Shown: positions 1-9,855 of the stretch, one piece after another
Layout of the letters: each line of letters starts with the position of its first letter
Numbering within the stretch: position 1 is the stretch's first letter
Assembly: GCA_001931905.2 (NCBI GenBank)
Contig: MSJI02000022.1
Coordinates: forward strand, 1-22,372
Direction of reading: 5' to 3'
Source of the DNA: Cladosporium sp. IMV 00045
Taxonomy: Eukaryota; Ascomycota; Dothideomycetes; Cladosporiales; Cladosporiaceae
DNA: 22,372 nt
Program-made: the position numbers and the translations under genes
Notes under the pieces: generated by a model
The model's database searches: none
What the model was told of the DNA's origin: nothing
The model's input: only the letters and a program-made list of their open reading frames with translations

Positions 1-2204
1 TCAAAACCTACAAGAACAACAGGCGACGACTGGAGCAAGAGATTGCCGACGAAGAAGATCGTCTCCACTCTGCCGAGGGACCTCAGTATTTTGAACGCGT
101 ACGGAGGCTCGAGGAGCTGAGGGATACCGTCACGGACGTTGAACACAGAATCAATGCTCACGCATCACAAAGGGCAGAGCTTGATGCGAAGAAGGAAGCG
201 ACAAGAGCGGAGTTCGACAATTCCAAAGGGCCGGTCAATGTCCAGAGTGAGGAGGTTGAGAAGAGACGAAACTTCGTAGCCCGTCTTCAGAGCCAGCAAG
301 GTTCCAAGTTTTCATCTTTCAGGCCCAACATGGCTCAGCTTGTGAACGCAGTCGACAAGGAGACCCGATGGCGAAAGAAGCCTGTGGGCCCCATGGGTTT
401 GCACGTAAAGCTGAAGAAGCCGGATTGGTCGTCAATCATCGAGAAGACTTTCGGCGGCGTACTCGAGGCCTTCGTTTGCCACAACAAAGCCGACCAGACT
501 CTTCTGAGTCAGATCATGAAGCGTGTCAATTGCCCCGTGCAGATCTACATCGGTCACGACCAGCCACTTGACACAACTGGAAAGGAACCTGATGAAAATC
601 TGGACACAATGCTACGGGTCCTCGAAATCAACAATGACATGGTGCGAAACCAATTTATCATCAACCAAGCCATCGAACAGATCGTGCTTATCCCCGACAG
701 TAATGAGGCAAGCCGTTTCATGAATCAAGGTGCTAAGCCCCGCAACGTGAAAGCTGCCATCGCCTTTGGCGCGGCAAGAGGAAGTGGTTTACGCTATGAA
801 GTATCACGATCAGGTGGAGGGAAGTCCAGTCCTATCGGACCTTGGGAAGGCGCGGCACGAATGCAGACAGATCGCGCGGAGCAAATTAGACGAGCGAAGG
901 AGAATGAAACCCACGCCAACGCCGAATTGACACGATTGCAGCAAGTGTCGAGGGACTGCCAGAACGCGGTCAAGCTTGCCAATGAAGCGTTTGTTCGATG
1001 GGATCGCCAGAACAAGGAGCTTCGCCGCGAACAGCAGCAAGCCGCCGACGCCGTGGAAGCGATGCAGAACGAGATCGAGAACAACAAGCCGCAAGATGGC
1101 AAGCTTCAAGAGCTACAGAGCCAACTCGAGAGGGTCAACGAAGATGTTGATGCGACCCAGAGGTCTTACCAAGACGGTGTGGATCTGAAGGACCGCCTCA
1201 ACGAGCAAGGGGCTGAATTGAAGGCTCGAGCTGACAAGGCACTGAGAAGATACGAGAATGCCAGGAAGGAAATTGATCGAGCGGAGAACCAAAAAGCCGA
1301 GAATGCGGCCGACAGAATCAACGCTTTGAGGCAAAAGAACACTGCTCTTGAGAACATCGATCATGCCAAACAACAAGCTGCTCAATATGAGGCGAGGAGG
1401 GATTCACAGCAGGAGCGAGTCGAGGAATTCGTTCCCAAAGCTGAGGAGGTGTGCCCCCGGGTCGCCGTTGACGAAGGCGTGACGCCAGACATCCTAGACA
1501 AGCGACTCGAGAAATTCCACCAGGATTACGATCATGCTCTGCGCAGAGCTGGAGGTACACGCGAGGAAATTATCATGGCGTGGCGTCAAGCAAAAATGGA
1601 GTACAAGGACGCTCACGGGAAAGTGGCGGAAATGCGTCGTTTTGTAAAGGTCAGTCATTCCTTGTTGCTTGTGAATGATTTCATCAGCTAACATGTCCCA
1701 CAGACTCTCAAACCCACCCTCAACGCCCGCGCTCATCGCTGGAAGATGTTCCGCAAATTCATCTCCTCGCGCGCGCGGGTCATGTTCAGGTACTTGCTGA
1801 GCGAGCGCCAATTCCGCGGCGAGACCATCATCGACCACAAACGCAAAGAACTCCACATCAAGGTCGAGCCGGACCTCACCAGACGATCCGACGCGGGTCG
1901 AAAAACGCAGACGCTTTCCGGTGGTGAAAAGTCGTTCTCCACCATCTGCCTGCTCCTATCCATCTGGGAGGCCATGGGCAGCCCAATCCGCTGCCTCGAC
2001 GAATTCGACGTCTTCATGGACTCGGTCAATCGTGCCACGAGCATGACTATGATGATTCAGGCTGCGAGGAGGTCGGTAGGCAGGCAGTTCATTCTCATCA
2101 CACCGCAAAGTATGAGCAACGTGCAGCTGGGCGAGGATGTCAGTATTCACAAGATGAGTGATCCGGAGAGGGGGCAGACAACTTTGCCTTATACACAAGG
2201 ATAG
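1..2204 (+). CDS. SMC6: SMC6, structural maintenance of chromosomes protein 6 (5' partial)
   Basis: This is the ATPase arm of the SMC5/6 complex, which acts in DNA repair, replication-fork stability and chromosome segregation in the nucleus. The frame is open from base 3, so the gene enters from outside the window. About 715 residues are visible, against roughly 1100 for the usual family length. In order they show the end of the first coiled coil, a hinge (about 360-830, with GPMGLHVKL and FGGVLEAFV), a long charged returning coiled coil (about 870-1640), and the C-terminal ATPase half. That half carries the ABC signature LSGGEKSFSTI (from about 1912) and the Walker B/D-loop CLDEFDVFMD (from about 1993). 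One intron, 1650-1703 (54 nt, gtcagt...cacag, branch gctaac), joins FVK to TLKP in phase 0. Walker A lies upstream of the window. The hinge and LRVLEINNDMVRNQ wording favour SMC6 over SMC5. Confidence 0.95.
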
Positions 2205-2690
2205 AAAGATCCTCCACGGGCAAGAATCCGGGTTGGTGTCTGAGTGAGATTTGGGGGGTAAGGAGATGATGGCACGAATGTTTGCATGCTTAGATTACAT
2301 ACGATACCCAAATGGCACGGAGTTTTGTTCTTTTGCGCTCAGATGTACAGATAGGCTGCGAACCTCGAATCCGTCGTACGGCGAAGTTAGCTCCGCTGTA
2401 AGTGAATGGTGAAAGTGACATCAACACATTGACATGTGATAGCCCAGGCAGCAAACTTCCATGATCGATTTTCCGCAAACTACTTCGAGGTCTCGATCTC
2501 TCTATCATTCACCCTCGCCTCTTCCACACTTACCATAAAATTGGATCACGCAACCAACACCCAAAATCAATCAAACCAACGCATTTCTACAATCATATCT
2601 CCCTCCTGAGAGATTACAATACAAAAAGAAAGAAACAAACCCGACAACCCGCCAACAACGCACCACACCACACCACCACAAAACCCAAAA
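2205..2690. other. SMC6 3' region and C/A-rich leader of the next gene
   Basis: No convincing coding sequence was seen here. The left part is presumably the SMC6 3' UTR and terminator. From about 2500 the plus strand becomes rich in C and A and poor in G (repeated cac/cca/aac words, then caccacaccacaccacc), running straight into the ATG at 2691. Such pyrimidine- or CA-rich, G-poor leaders are common just upstream of fungal start codons, so I read this as the promoter and 5' UTR of the following gene. No clear TATA box was recognised. Confidence 0.5.
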
Positions 2691-3470
2691 ATGAAAACCC
2701 CCACCCTCTCCAGCCTAACAACCCTCACCGCCCGCCTGCGCGCCCTACACCACAAACTCACCACCCTCCTCGCGCACCACCCCTCCCTCACCCGCAAGCG
2801 CCCCACCCCCCCTCGACCGCAACCCTACTACCACATCCCCCTTGGCAGCGGCGGCGTCCTGTCCACTTCGCGCTTCAACCGCCGCGTCTGGAACACGGCT
2901 TACATCGGCGCCACGGCTTGCGTGGATAGCGTGGGAGTTTTCTTTGAGATCGAGGATGATTTGTGCTTTGCGGCGCATGTGGAGGCGTGCGTTAGGCCGC
3001 ATCCGGATAGGGTCGCGGAGTGGTCGCCGACCTCGTCGTGGAGTGGGAATGGGAAGGGGGAGGAGGGGTTTGGTGTTGGTGCTGGAGCAGGCGTTGGTGA
3101 TGGGGCCGGGAGCAGATCGTACGTCGTGAATGAGAATACCGCGGCGAGGCTGCGTGCTGATGTTCTGATGAGGTTGGGTCTTGCTGTGCCCGGGGAGAAG
3201 ACGCAGAGGATGCGGGAGACGTTGATTTTGACGGGGAGGAGGATGGGGAATGGCACGGTTGGAGAGGTTGTGGCGAGTGCTGTGAGGGAGTTTTTGGGAG
3301 TGGAGGATGGGGAGGTCGGAGTTCCTGGGTCGGCGTTCGTGGTTCGTTGGCCTGAGGGCGGGGAGGGCTGGATTATGAGGGATGGGTTGGTGGAGTTGGG
3401 GTGGGAGGAAATGGAGTGTGGGCTTGCTGAGGGGGACTGGAAGATTGAGATTCTGGATAGGGATGCCTGA
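2691..3470 (+). CDS. hypothetical protein, 259 aa, not recognised
   Basis: This is a single open frame from an ATG in good context (caaaaATGa) to TGA. I recognise no domain. The N-terminal ~45 residues are Ser/Thr/Leu/Arg-rich and basic, and could be a targeting or disordered segment. Residues ~50-100 look folded (HIPLGSGGVLSTSRF, then WNTAYIGATACVDSVGVFF). A Gly/Ser/Glu-rich low-complexity linker covers ~110-142. A second folded region follows, with a predicted helical stretch (RLRADVLMRLGL) and an acidic C-terminus. Base composition is odd: the first ~200 nt are almost G-free and C-rich, and the rest is G-rich on the same strand. The gene is co-directional with SMC6. A short intron in the low-complexity segment cannot be excluded, though none is needed. 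Being a real gene is likely; its function is unknown. Confidence 0.65.
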   Translation: MKTPTLSSLTTLTARLRALHHKLTTLLAHHPSLTRKRPTPPRPQPYYHIPLGSGGVLSTSRFNRRVWNTAYIGATACVDSVGVFFEIEDDLCFAAHVEACVRPHPDRVAEWSPTSSWSGNGKGEEGFGVGAGAGVGDGAGSRSYVVNENTAARLRADVLMRLGLAVPGEKTQRMRETLILTGRRMGNGTVGEVVASAVREFLGVEDGEVGVPGSAFVVRWPEGGEGWIMRDGLVELGWEEMECGLAEGDWKIEILDRDA

Positions 3471-3559
3471 CAGGGCTTATTGGGCGTTTATTACTTGTAA
3501 GGAGTAGGCTATCGCCTGTAAGAGCTGCTATGCCCCAAAGCAGACAGCTGGGTGGTCAT

Positions 3560-4047
3560 TCAAAAATCCTCGAGTTTGTACACCTCATAAGCTGGCTCCT
3601 CGTACGGGTGGGCCCTGTGGTTTGCATTCGTATTAGCTTGCTGCTTAACGAACAATGGAAGATAGCACAAATCAAGACTCACTTCTTCAAAGCCGCCACA
3701 GCTTGCTCGGTGATTTCTCTGCCATTGCAAACAGTCTCACACTTGACCTCGCCGACCTCCTCCAGCTGACCTTTCGAGCCAATAGCTGGATTGGCGCTGT
3801 CGCCCGGTCTGAATTGGCCGACTCCGGGCGTGGTGAAACAGCACTCGCTGTAGTTGGGATACGTCCCTGCTCCGGCGGCGAAGATAGCTGGCTTTATGTC
3901 TGGAAGATTCTGCGGTGGGGTGAAGAAGACCAGCTTGTAGCGAAGAGGTTGTGATGACATGGTTCGAAGACGGGTCTGCTGGAGGAAGGGCAGGGGTGTA
4001 GTTGTTTTGGTGAGGGTGGAACGAATGATAGGTGAACGGAAAAGCAT
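3560..4047 (-). CDS. NIF3/YqfO insert-domain (PII/CutA-like) standalone protein
   Basis: The gene has two exons, complement(join(3560..3614,3683..4047)), encoding 139 aa. The 68-nt intron (gtgagt...ccacag, branch gctaat) splits a Lys codon. Splicing gives the continuous C-terminal motif KKAHPYEEPAYEVY, which is diagnostic. The sequence follows the ferredoxin-like insert domain of NIF3 (NGG1-interacting factor 3) proteins: YKLVFFTPP, FAAGAGTYPNYSECCF, GQFRPGDSANPAIG, LEEVGEVK. In fungi this domain often exists alone, and its biochemical role is not established. A second in-frame ATG (Met30, MSSQPLRYKL) matches the usual family start. The 29 residues before it are rich in Arg, Ser and Thr with no acidic residues, like a mitochondrial presequence. 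The gene diverges from CWH43 across a 332-bp gap. Confidence 0.9.
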
Positions 4048-4379
4048 GTGTCTTTCTGTTAGACTCGAGTTGAAGAAAGCTGCAATACGAATCTGTTACT
4101 GCGCAATTACGTCTGGGTTACATTCACAATAATGTGATACATTCAATTACATACAAACATGATGTACCTAGTAACTTGAAGTATGTGACGTTGCTTGACC
4201 CTCGTCTTGAGGCTCGGCTCCCTCGGCGCGCTGGCCCTCCGCGTCGGGGAGCTTACTTGTGCGTTGTGCCTCCTCTCCTTACTGCTGCAACTCACTTCAT
4301 ACTATACTTGACTTCCTTCATTCATTGTCTCTCCTTTTTGTTCCTCCTTTTTTGCTGCTGTTCGCAGCGCCTTTCCAAT
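4048..4379. promoter_or_regulatory. shared divergent promoter of NIF3-like gene and CWH43, with CT-rich tract
   Basis: The two flanking genes start 332 bp apart and point away from each other, so their promoters must overlap here. The CWH43-proximal part contains a strong pyrimidine tract (about 4308-4358, mostly c and t with cctcctttttt-like runs) close to its ATG at 4380. This is a common arrangement near transcription starts of constitutively expressed fungal genes. The middle (4200-4255) is GC-rich. Assignment as a promoter is an inference from gene layout. Confidence 0.6.
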
Positions 4380-7300
4380 ATGGCGCCAAAACACCGCGAC
4401 GGTGATGTCGTCGCGACAGTAAGCCAAACCATCTTGTAACGCACGCGACATGAGATTGACCGTCTCAGGTACCTGGCCAATGGATTACCCACTTTCATAC
4501 CGCTTCCGCATACGCCGCCTTCGTCGGTGCTCTCATTGTGGGCATGGCCCTCCACTACCACAAGATCGTCCAAAACGAACACTACGGATATCCTGTCGAA
4601 TGGTTCCCATCCGTCAGCGCAACCATCGGCGACCGCTACCCCGAACGATCCGTCTTCCAGGTCTTCATTGCGATCTGTTCCGGCCCTCGCTTCTTGCTCG
4701 TCTTCCTCTTCTACTGCCTGACCAACCGCCCGAACACTAGCCTGCCGAAATTTGTTGCCGGAGTGGGAGTCTTCCGGACATTGACTTGCGGTGGTTGGAC
4801 ATATGTTACGAGCACGGATGATCACGATTGGCACGATATCTTCATGATCAGCTATCTGGTCGCGACGCTGCCATGGACAATCGGCTGCCTGGCACTCAGC
4901 CCGCCTAATCCGAAGGCCATTAAGCTGAGGAAATACTTGGCCAGCGCTTTCTTTGGAACCCTAGTACCGCTTGTGTACTTCTTCATCCAGCACAAGGTCC
5001 ACCGCGTGCCCGGTGCCTACACTATCTATGCTTTCTTTGAGTGGTCGCTGGTTCTTCTCGACGTAGCCTTCGACGCAGTTACTGCTTTGGACTTTAGCAG
5101 CTTCGAAATTGTTGTTAAGGATGTCAAGGGTTTGAGCAGAGGGTATGTCCTGCGGCTTCCGAAGTAGCTGGTACGAGGTGCCCGCTCCAAGTTCTTGCGT
5201 TTTGCACTTGGGGGTTCGTCTGCTGATGGTCAGTAGCGATAAGCAGCGTGTCTCGGACGCTATTCTGGAGAAGGAGAAAGACAAGCCCGTCGGCCAGGTG
5301 TTTGATGGCCGCTTCTCTTGGTCGGCTCTCTTTGACACTGTGGCGGATGTCTACCTTGGTGTATGTACTTCTTGACATATCGGCATGCCTCGTACTGACA
5401 AGTCTTAGCTCGCTTTCTGGACAATTCTTACTGGCCTCGGTGTCACTGTCTGGTACTTCCCTCTCTGGTACATGGGAATTTCCGGCTTCGAAGTTGCGGT
5501 CATGTCCACAATTTCTCCCTTCCTCCTTGGAATCGGCCCTCTCAGGAGATACATCACTCGCTACTCGGCCTTGACGCTTGGTACCACTGTGGTTGGAATG
5601 GGTGCTTACCTCTTCACCTCTCCTTTCGGCAGGCTCGGTGCCATCAGCTTCAGCGTTTGGATGATGTGTCTAGCGTGGTCTGCAATCTGGTACTCTGAGC
5701 GTGGCAACCCGGCCAAGCTTGAAGCTAGAATTATGGCCTGGAGCATTGGGTTGATCGCGAGCAGCGTGGCTAAGTTCGCATGCCAAACCAACAACCCTTT
5801 CTGGCCTATCATGCACGAGGCGAACGGAGGTTGGAACAAGACGGGAATTGTCCTCTTTGTGCTCGCCATCGCTCGCGTATCGCGCAGGCAGATCGGAAAC
5901 GGAGACGTTGCCCAGGGAATCGAGAAACCCAAGGGTTCCGCTGCGCTTGCTGGTCTTGGCCTTGCTGGCTTACTGTTTGGCCTGCACTCTCTGTTGTCTG
6001 ATTCGAGCACCATGATCATGTGGGTCTGGGAGGGCTACCCTGTACGTGGACCTCTTGCCGTCCCTCACGGAGCTTGGACTATCTTCGCTATGGGTGCAGG
6101 CTTGGTTTTCGGCCTCTTTTACCCTAATATCACCCGTAGTTGGACTGCGTATGGCGTTGGATCCGTGGGCGCCGCTTTCCTGACGTTGTTCTCAAACTGG
6201 ACCGGATACTACGGCGCTCTTACGCTTGCTTTCTATTTGATGGCACTTACACCAGTGATGATCAGCAATGCTGTCCGCTATTCCCCAGGACGCACCTTCT
6301 TCCTGGCTTTCTTTGTCTACAACTTCATGGTGCTCTTCCACGTCTGGGTGGTTGCCTATGCTTTCGTGCCAGGTGGCCCTCTTGTGCGCGAGCACACTGA
6401 CTGGGTTATGGCAACTACTATGCTGCTAATTGGCTGCGGTGTCTTCAATTCGCTCCAAGACAACGCGCCCAAGCGTCAAAAGAGTATGAGGCCTCCACCA
6501 AACCCGGCTGCCCGCAAACAGCGTAGCTACTACATTTACGTTCTGCTCGCCCTCCAGCTCATCAGCATGGCCGTTGCGTACCTTCGCTTCCCCTCGTACG
6601 ATTACACTCCCTATCACCCGGAGTCTAAGTCTCTGAATGCTGGTATCTGGACCATCCACTTCAGTCTCGACAATGACATGTGGTCTTCCGAGAAACGCAT
6701 GGAATCTCTGATCCGCGAGTCTGAGCTGGATATCATTGGATTGCTAGAGAGCGATCAGCAGCGTATCATTATGGGCAACCGTGACTCAACCCAATACCTT
6801 GCTGAACAGCTCGGCATGTACGTCGACGCTGGCCCTGGCCCCAACAAGCACACCTGGGGCTGCGCTCTCCTTTCCAAATTCCCCATCGTCAACTCCACTC
6901 ACCACCTCCTCCCCTCCCCTCACGGCGAGCTCGCCCCCGCCATCGCCGCCACAATCCTCGCCTACGACGAGCTCATCGACGTCTACGTCTTCCACTCCGG
7001 CCAGGAAGAAGACCCCGAAGACCGCAAGTTGCAGATGGGGTACCTCACCGCTCTCATGGGCTCTTCTTCCCGTCCTAGCATCCTCCTTTCTTACCTCGTC
7101 ACCAAGCCCAAGCAAGGCAACTACAACGGCTGGGTCAGCCCGCGCAGCGGCATGCGCGACATCGACCCCAGCGACTGGGACAGGTGGTGCGAGTACATTT
7201 TGTACAAGGGCATGCGCCGCGCGGGATACGCTCGTATTTCTCGCTCTACTATCACCGATACTGAGTTGCAGGTTAGTAAAATTTCCCACAATCCTGCAGA

Positions 7301-7486
7301 AAGAAACCTCACTGACACGGTCATTGACAGGTTGGCAAATTCGTCGTCGGCCAGCCCGAAGGCTCCGACGATATCATCTCCGAAGACCAGGTGCCGCAGG
7401 ATCTGCGCTTCCCGGCTCTCTTCAGGGGTCAAGGTGTTAGGGGTCACAGGTACCATGTCTTTGACGAGCCGAGGTATTACGCTTGA
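4380..7486 (+). CDS. CWH43: Cwh43, GPI-anchor lipid (ceramide) remodelling protein
   Basis: This is a multipass ER membrane protein that, in yeast, is needed to put ceramide into GPI-anchor lipids. The five-exon model is join(4380..4418,4469..5142,5234..5360,5409..7271,7331..7486), with introns of 50, 91, 48 and 59 nt, all GT-AG. It encodes 952 aa, close to the yeast protein's length. The N-terminal part is a FRAG1/DRAM/Sfk1-type (PGAP2-like) membrane domain with family hallmarks [29 protein letters not shown] and [12 protein letters not shown] second multi-TM region spans ~285-660. The C-terminal ~260 residues are an endonuclease/exonuclease/phosphatase-like domain: [63 protein letters not shown]. 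The first exon is only 39 nt, and the family start supports it because [13 protein letters not shown] directly follows the splice. It ends [14 protein letters not shown]. Nothing looks broken. Confidence 0.95.
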
Positions 7487-8019
7487 GAAATCCAGAAGTG
7501 GACTGGGGAGATATGGTAATGGTGAGCTGGTTTGCGAGCCGAATCTGTATGTTTCTTCTGTAGGTTATTGTAGAGAATTGGACTTTTTGTCAAGACTCGT
7601 ACGACATAGGACTGGAGTCTTCAGCCCCAGGGCAGCCAAATGCGAAGTTCTTTGTCTTTTACTGCATATACTTTTGAAGAAGCGTTTCAAACCCTCGTAC
7701 GAGGTAGGCCGGAGTAGCTCAGCATACATAATTCCGGTACAAGTTCCTGCATGGAGGAAAACGTCGATTAGGGGAAATGGATAGATGGGGTTATCGGTAT
7801 GTGATCGATTTCTTTGCGATCCTAGTCATCGAATTGATAGCATCAGTCATGCAATTGAACTGTGTATTTTATAAGGATCATAGTAAGGTTTAGTACCTAT
7901 GAGTATTCACCTGGATTACAAGGCAATGTTGGCTTTTCATCAATGCTTCGTCATCTTCCCTCAACCTTTAACTTGTCCCTCCGCCTGAGGTCAAAAGTTT
8001 TTCGTGGTCGCTCGCGATG
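7487..8019. other. gap between convergent CWH43 and DUF2235 genes
   Basis: The two flanking genes point toward each other, so this 533-bp stretch should hold both 3' UTRs and terminators. The CWH43 side stays open in one shifted frame to about 7780, but that peptide has no family resemblance and is what reading through an unspliced last intron would give. AT-rich sequence at about 7850-7905 is a plausible polyadenylation zone. I saw no RNA gene and no repeat. Confidence 0.5.
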
Positions 8020-9855
8020 TCAAGTTATAGTTAATCCTTGATCGAACGGCACACGGATTGAGCCGGTCAATGTAGGTACTTTGCCCCACCACCGCTGCCT
8101 GCTGTTCACATTCATCCGTGTCATACCCAAATTCTCGACTTTCTCGACATGCTGTTCATGTTCCTCAGCATGATCGGCCCTTGGATGCTGGTAGTTGAGG
8201 TGTAGAGTGCCATTGACTTGGACACTGACGGAATGATTGTGCTCCGAGGAATTGGTCACTTGCCAATCTTCTGGCTCCCACAACACCAAGTAAATTGGAA
8301 GAACTTCGGTCGACAGTTTCAAATCGCTGCTGGGGGTAACCTGTCCATTGGTACGCGGCGACTTGTTTCGTTCGTGATTGATGCGAATCAATTGCGAGCA
8401 AACGAAAGAAATCCATGCTGCAAGCATCTCACGTTCCAGATTACTGCAGGCGTATGTTGGAGTTGCCGGAGGGTCATAGCCATCGCCGCCCCCGACTCTG
8501 GTCTTTTGGACTGCTCGGTCGAGAGGCTTGCAATCCGAAACAATCTGCTTCCTGAGGAGAGTGGCAACGGTCCAGTGGATCATCTCGTGAGTTTCCGGGC
8601 CCTTCGAGAACGGCTGTCGATAGCTCCATCCAGTTGCACGCTGGATAGCGGCAAATCAGCCGACCTGAACCCCAGTGAGCTCCTGAAAGACATCGACAGG
8701 CATTGCAAGACTCAGCACGAATTCGCCCGTCTCCATGCGAACCCGAGATACTTCAGACTGCGGTTTGTGGGACTTGCGCTGCTCGGCCAATTCTCTCCAA
8801 ACGGGCGCCCTCGTAAGATTGCGAATAGAGTCGGCATTGAACCCAAGAATCACTTCCAGTTGCGAGATCATCCACATGAGGCTGATGTTCGCAAGGGCTT
8901 GTTCTTCGTTGCCGCCACCCACGTCGGAGTGTGATCCAAGAAACCAGCATTGTTTGAATTTCCGGTTATCTGGATCTTTCCAGAGGAGCGGCTGCAACTG
9001 TGCACGCTCCTCATTCAATTCGAGTGCATGGATTGCGGAGTCTACGCAGTCTGGTATTGTTTCATTGACGAAAGCCAACTTATCACCGAAAAGGGCCGGC
9101 ACGGTATCCCACGCGGCGATGGCTTTGATCTTCACCTTCGTGCGGACTTTGCCCTCGTATTTGCGCTGGACCGATTCAAACGTGGAGGGACTCCCATCTT
9201 GCTTCTGCCGATGCCCGGACTGACATCTCTGCCAGAATTTTTACATCTCATTGAGTAGATGGAGAGCGTCTTTTTTGAGGAGGCCAACATCATTGATCAA
9301 TTGCGCCACTATACGGACGGCAAACGCCCCTCTGGAAAACCCGATCAAAATGATCTCGTCGTTTGGGTTCCAATTCAAGCAGATGAATGCGTACGACTCC
9401 CTGATTGTACTGCTTATCCCTTCATTCCGTCAGCCGTCAGAATAGAATTGGTTGGTTGCAGCGCATGGCCCACAGAGCTCAACTGTAAGAGATGCGTGCA
9501 TACCTCGTCCGTAAACATCGTCTACGGCGTTGGTCAAAAAGGATGTGCCGGTCCCAACACCGCGAAGGTAGAACACAATCTGTGCGATATGCCTTTCCGA
9601 TCTGTCGCGCTCAACCACCTTGCTTTCGTTATCAATGCAACGGGCAATCCTAGCGACGTTGGTGATCGGCTTCTTAGTGTTGACTCCGTCGTTCGTGGTC
9701 CCGTCACAGCACACAATGAAACGTTTCGGTCTCGCTTTCAGCCCTTTGGTATATGCACTCTTGATTCTTCTGACGTAGCGTTCTACTCGGTCCTCGGGGT
9801 ACTCCGAGAGAGCAGATTCCAGTCCGATGACTGAAAGGGCTGCTGCGGCCTCCAT
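8020..9855 (-). pseudogene. DUF2235 (Tle1-like) alpha/beta-hydrolase gene with two in-frame stops
   Basis: Exon 1 (9504-9855) and exon 2 (8020-9419) join across an 84-nt intron (gtatgc...aatgaag, branch gctgac) to give YGRG|ISSTIRESYAF, a normal DUF2235 reading. Family features in order are FIVCCDGTTND (~46-56), FYLRGVGTGT, the nucleophile elbow GFSRGA (~144-149), AAWDTV (~219-224) and SHSDVGGG with the likely catalytic Asp (~283). A later THEMIH holds the probable His. Read through, it would be about 583 aa. Exon 2 stays in one frame over 1.4 kb but is interrupted by TAA (9243-9241, codon ~177) and TGA (8658-8656, codon ~372). Homology-like sequence continues in the same frame after both. 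I read this as a recently disabled gene. The alternative is two very short unusual introns. DUF2235 proteins are predicted lipases/hydrolases and occur as effector domains in fungal and bacterial defence or conflict systems. Confidence 0.7.

Noticed and set aside
330..1691. Reading 330-1691 as a complete gene
   Set aside because: The frame is open upstream to base 3 with coiled-coil sequence, and it continues after an intron into the SMC6 ATPase half. It is one internal exon part of SMC6.
7705..7765. tRNA-like start (ggagtagctcag) after CWH43
   Set aside because: Only the D-arm-like word fits. There is no matching acceptor stem, anticodon arm or TPsiC arm of the right length and spacing.
8218..9834. 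Long plus-strand open frames (8218-8934, 8735-9223, 9259-9834)
   Set aside because: They are antisense to the DUF2235 gene, whose minus-strand frame carries clear family motifs. The plus-strand peptides resemble nothing.
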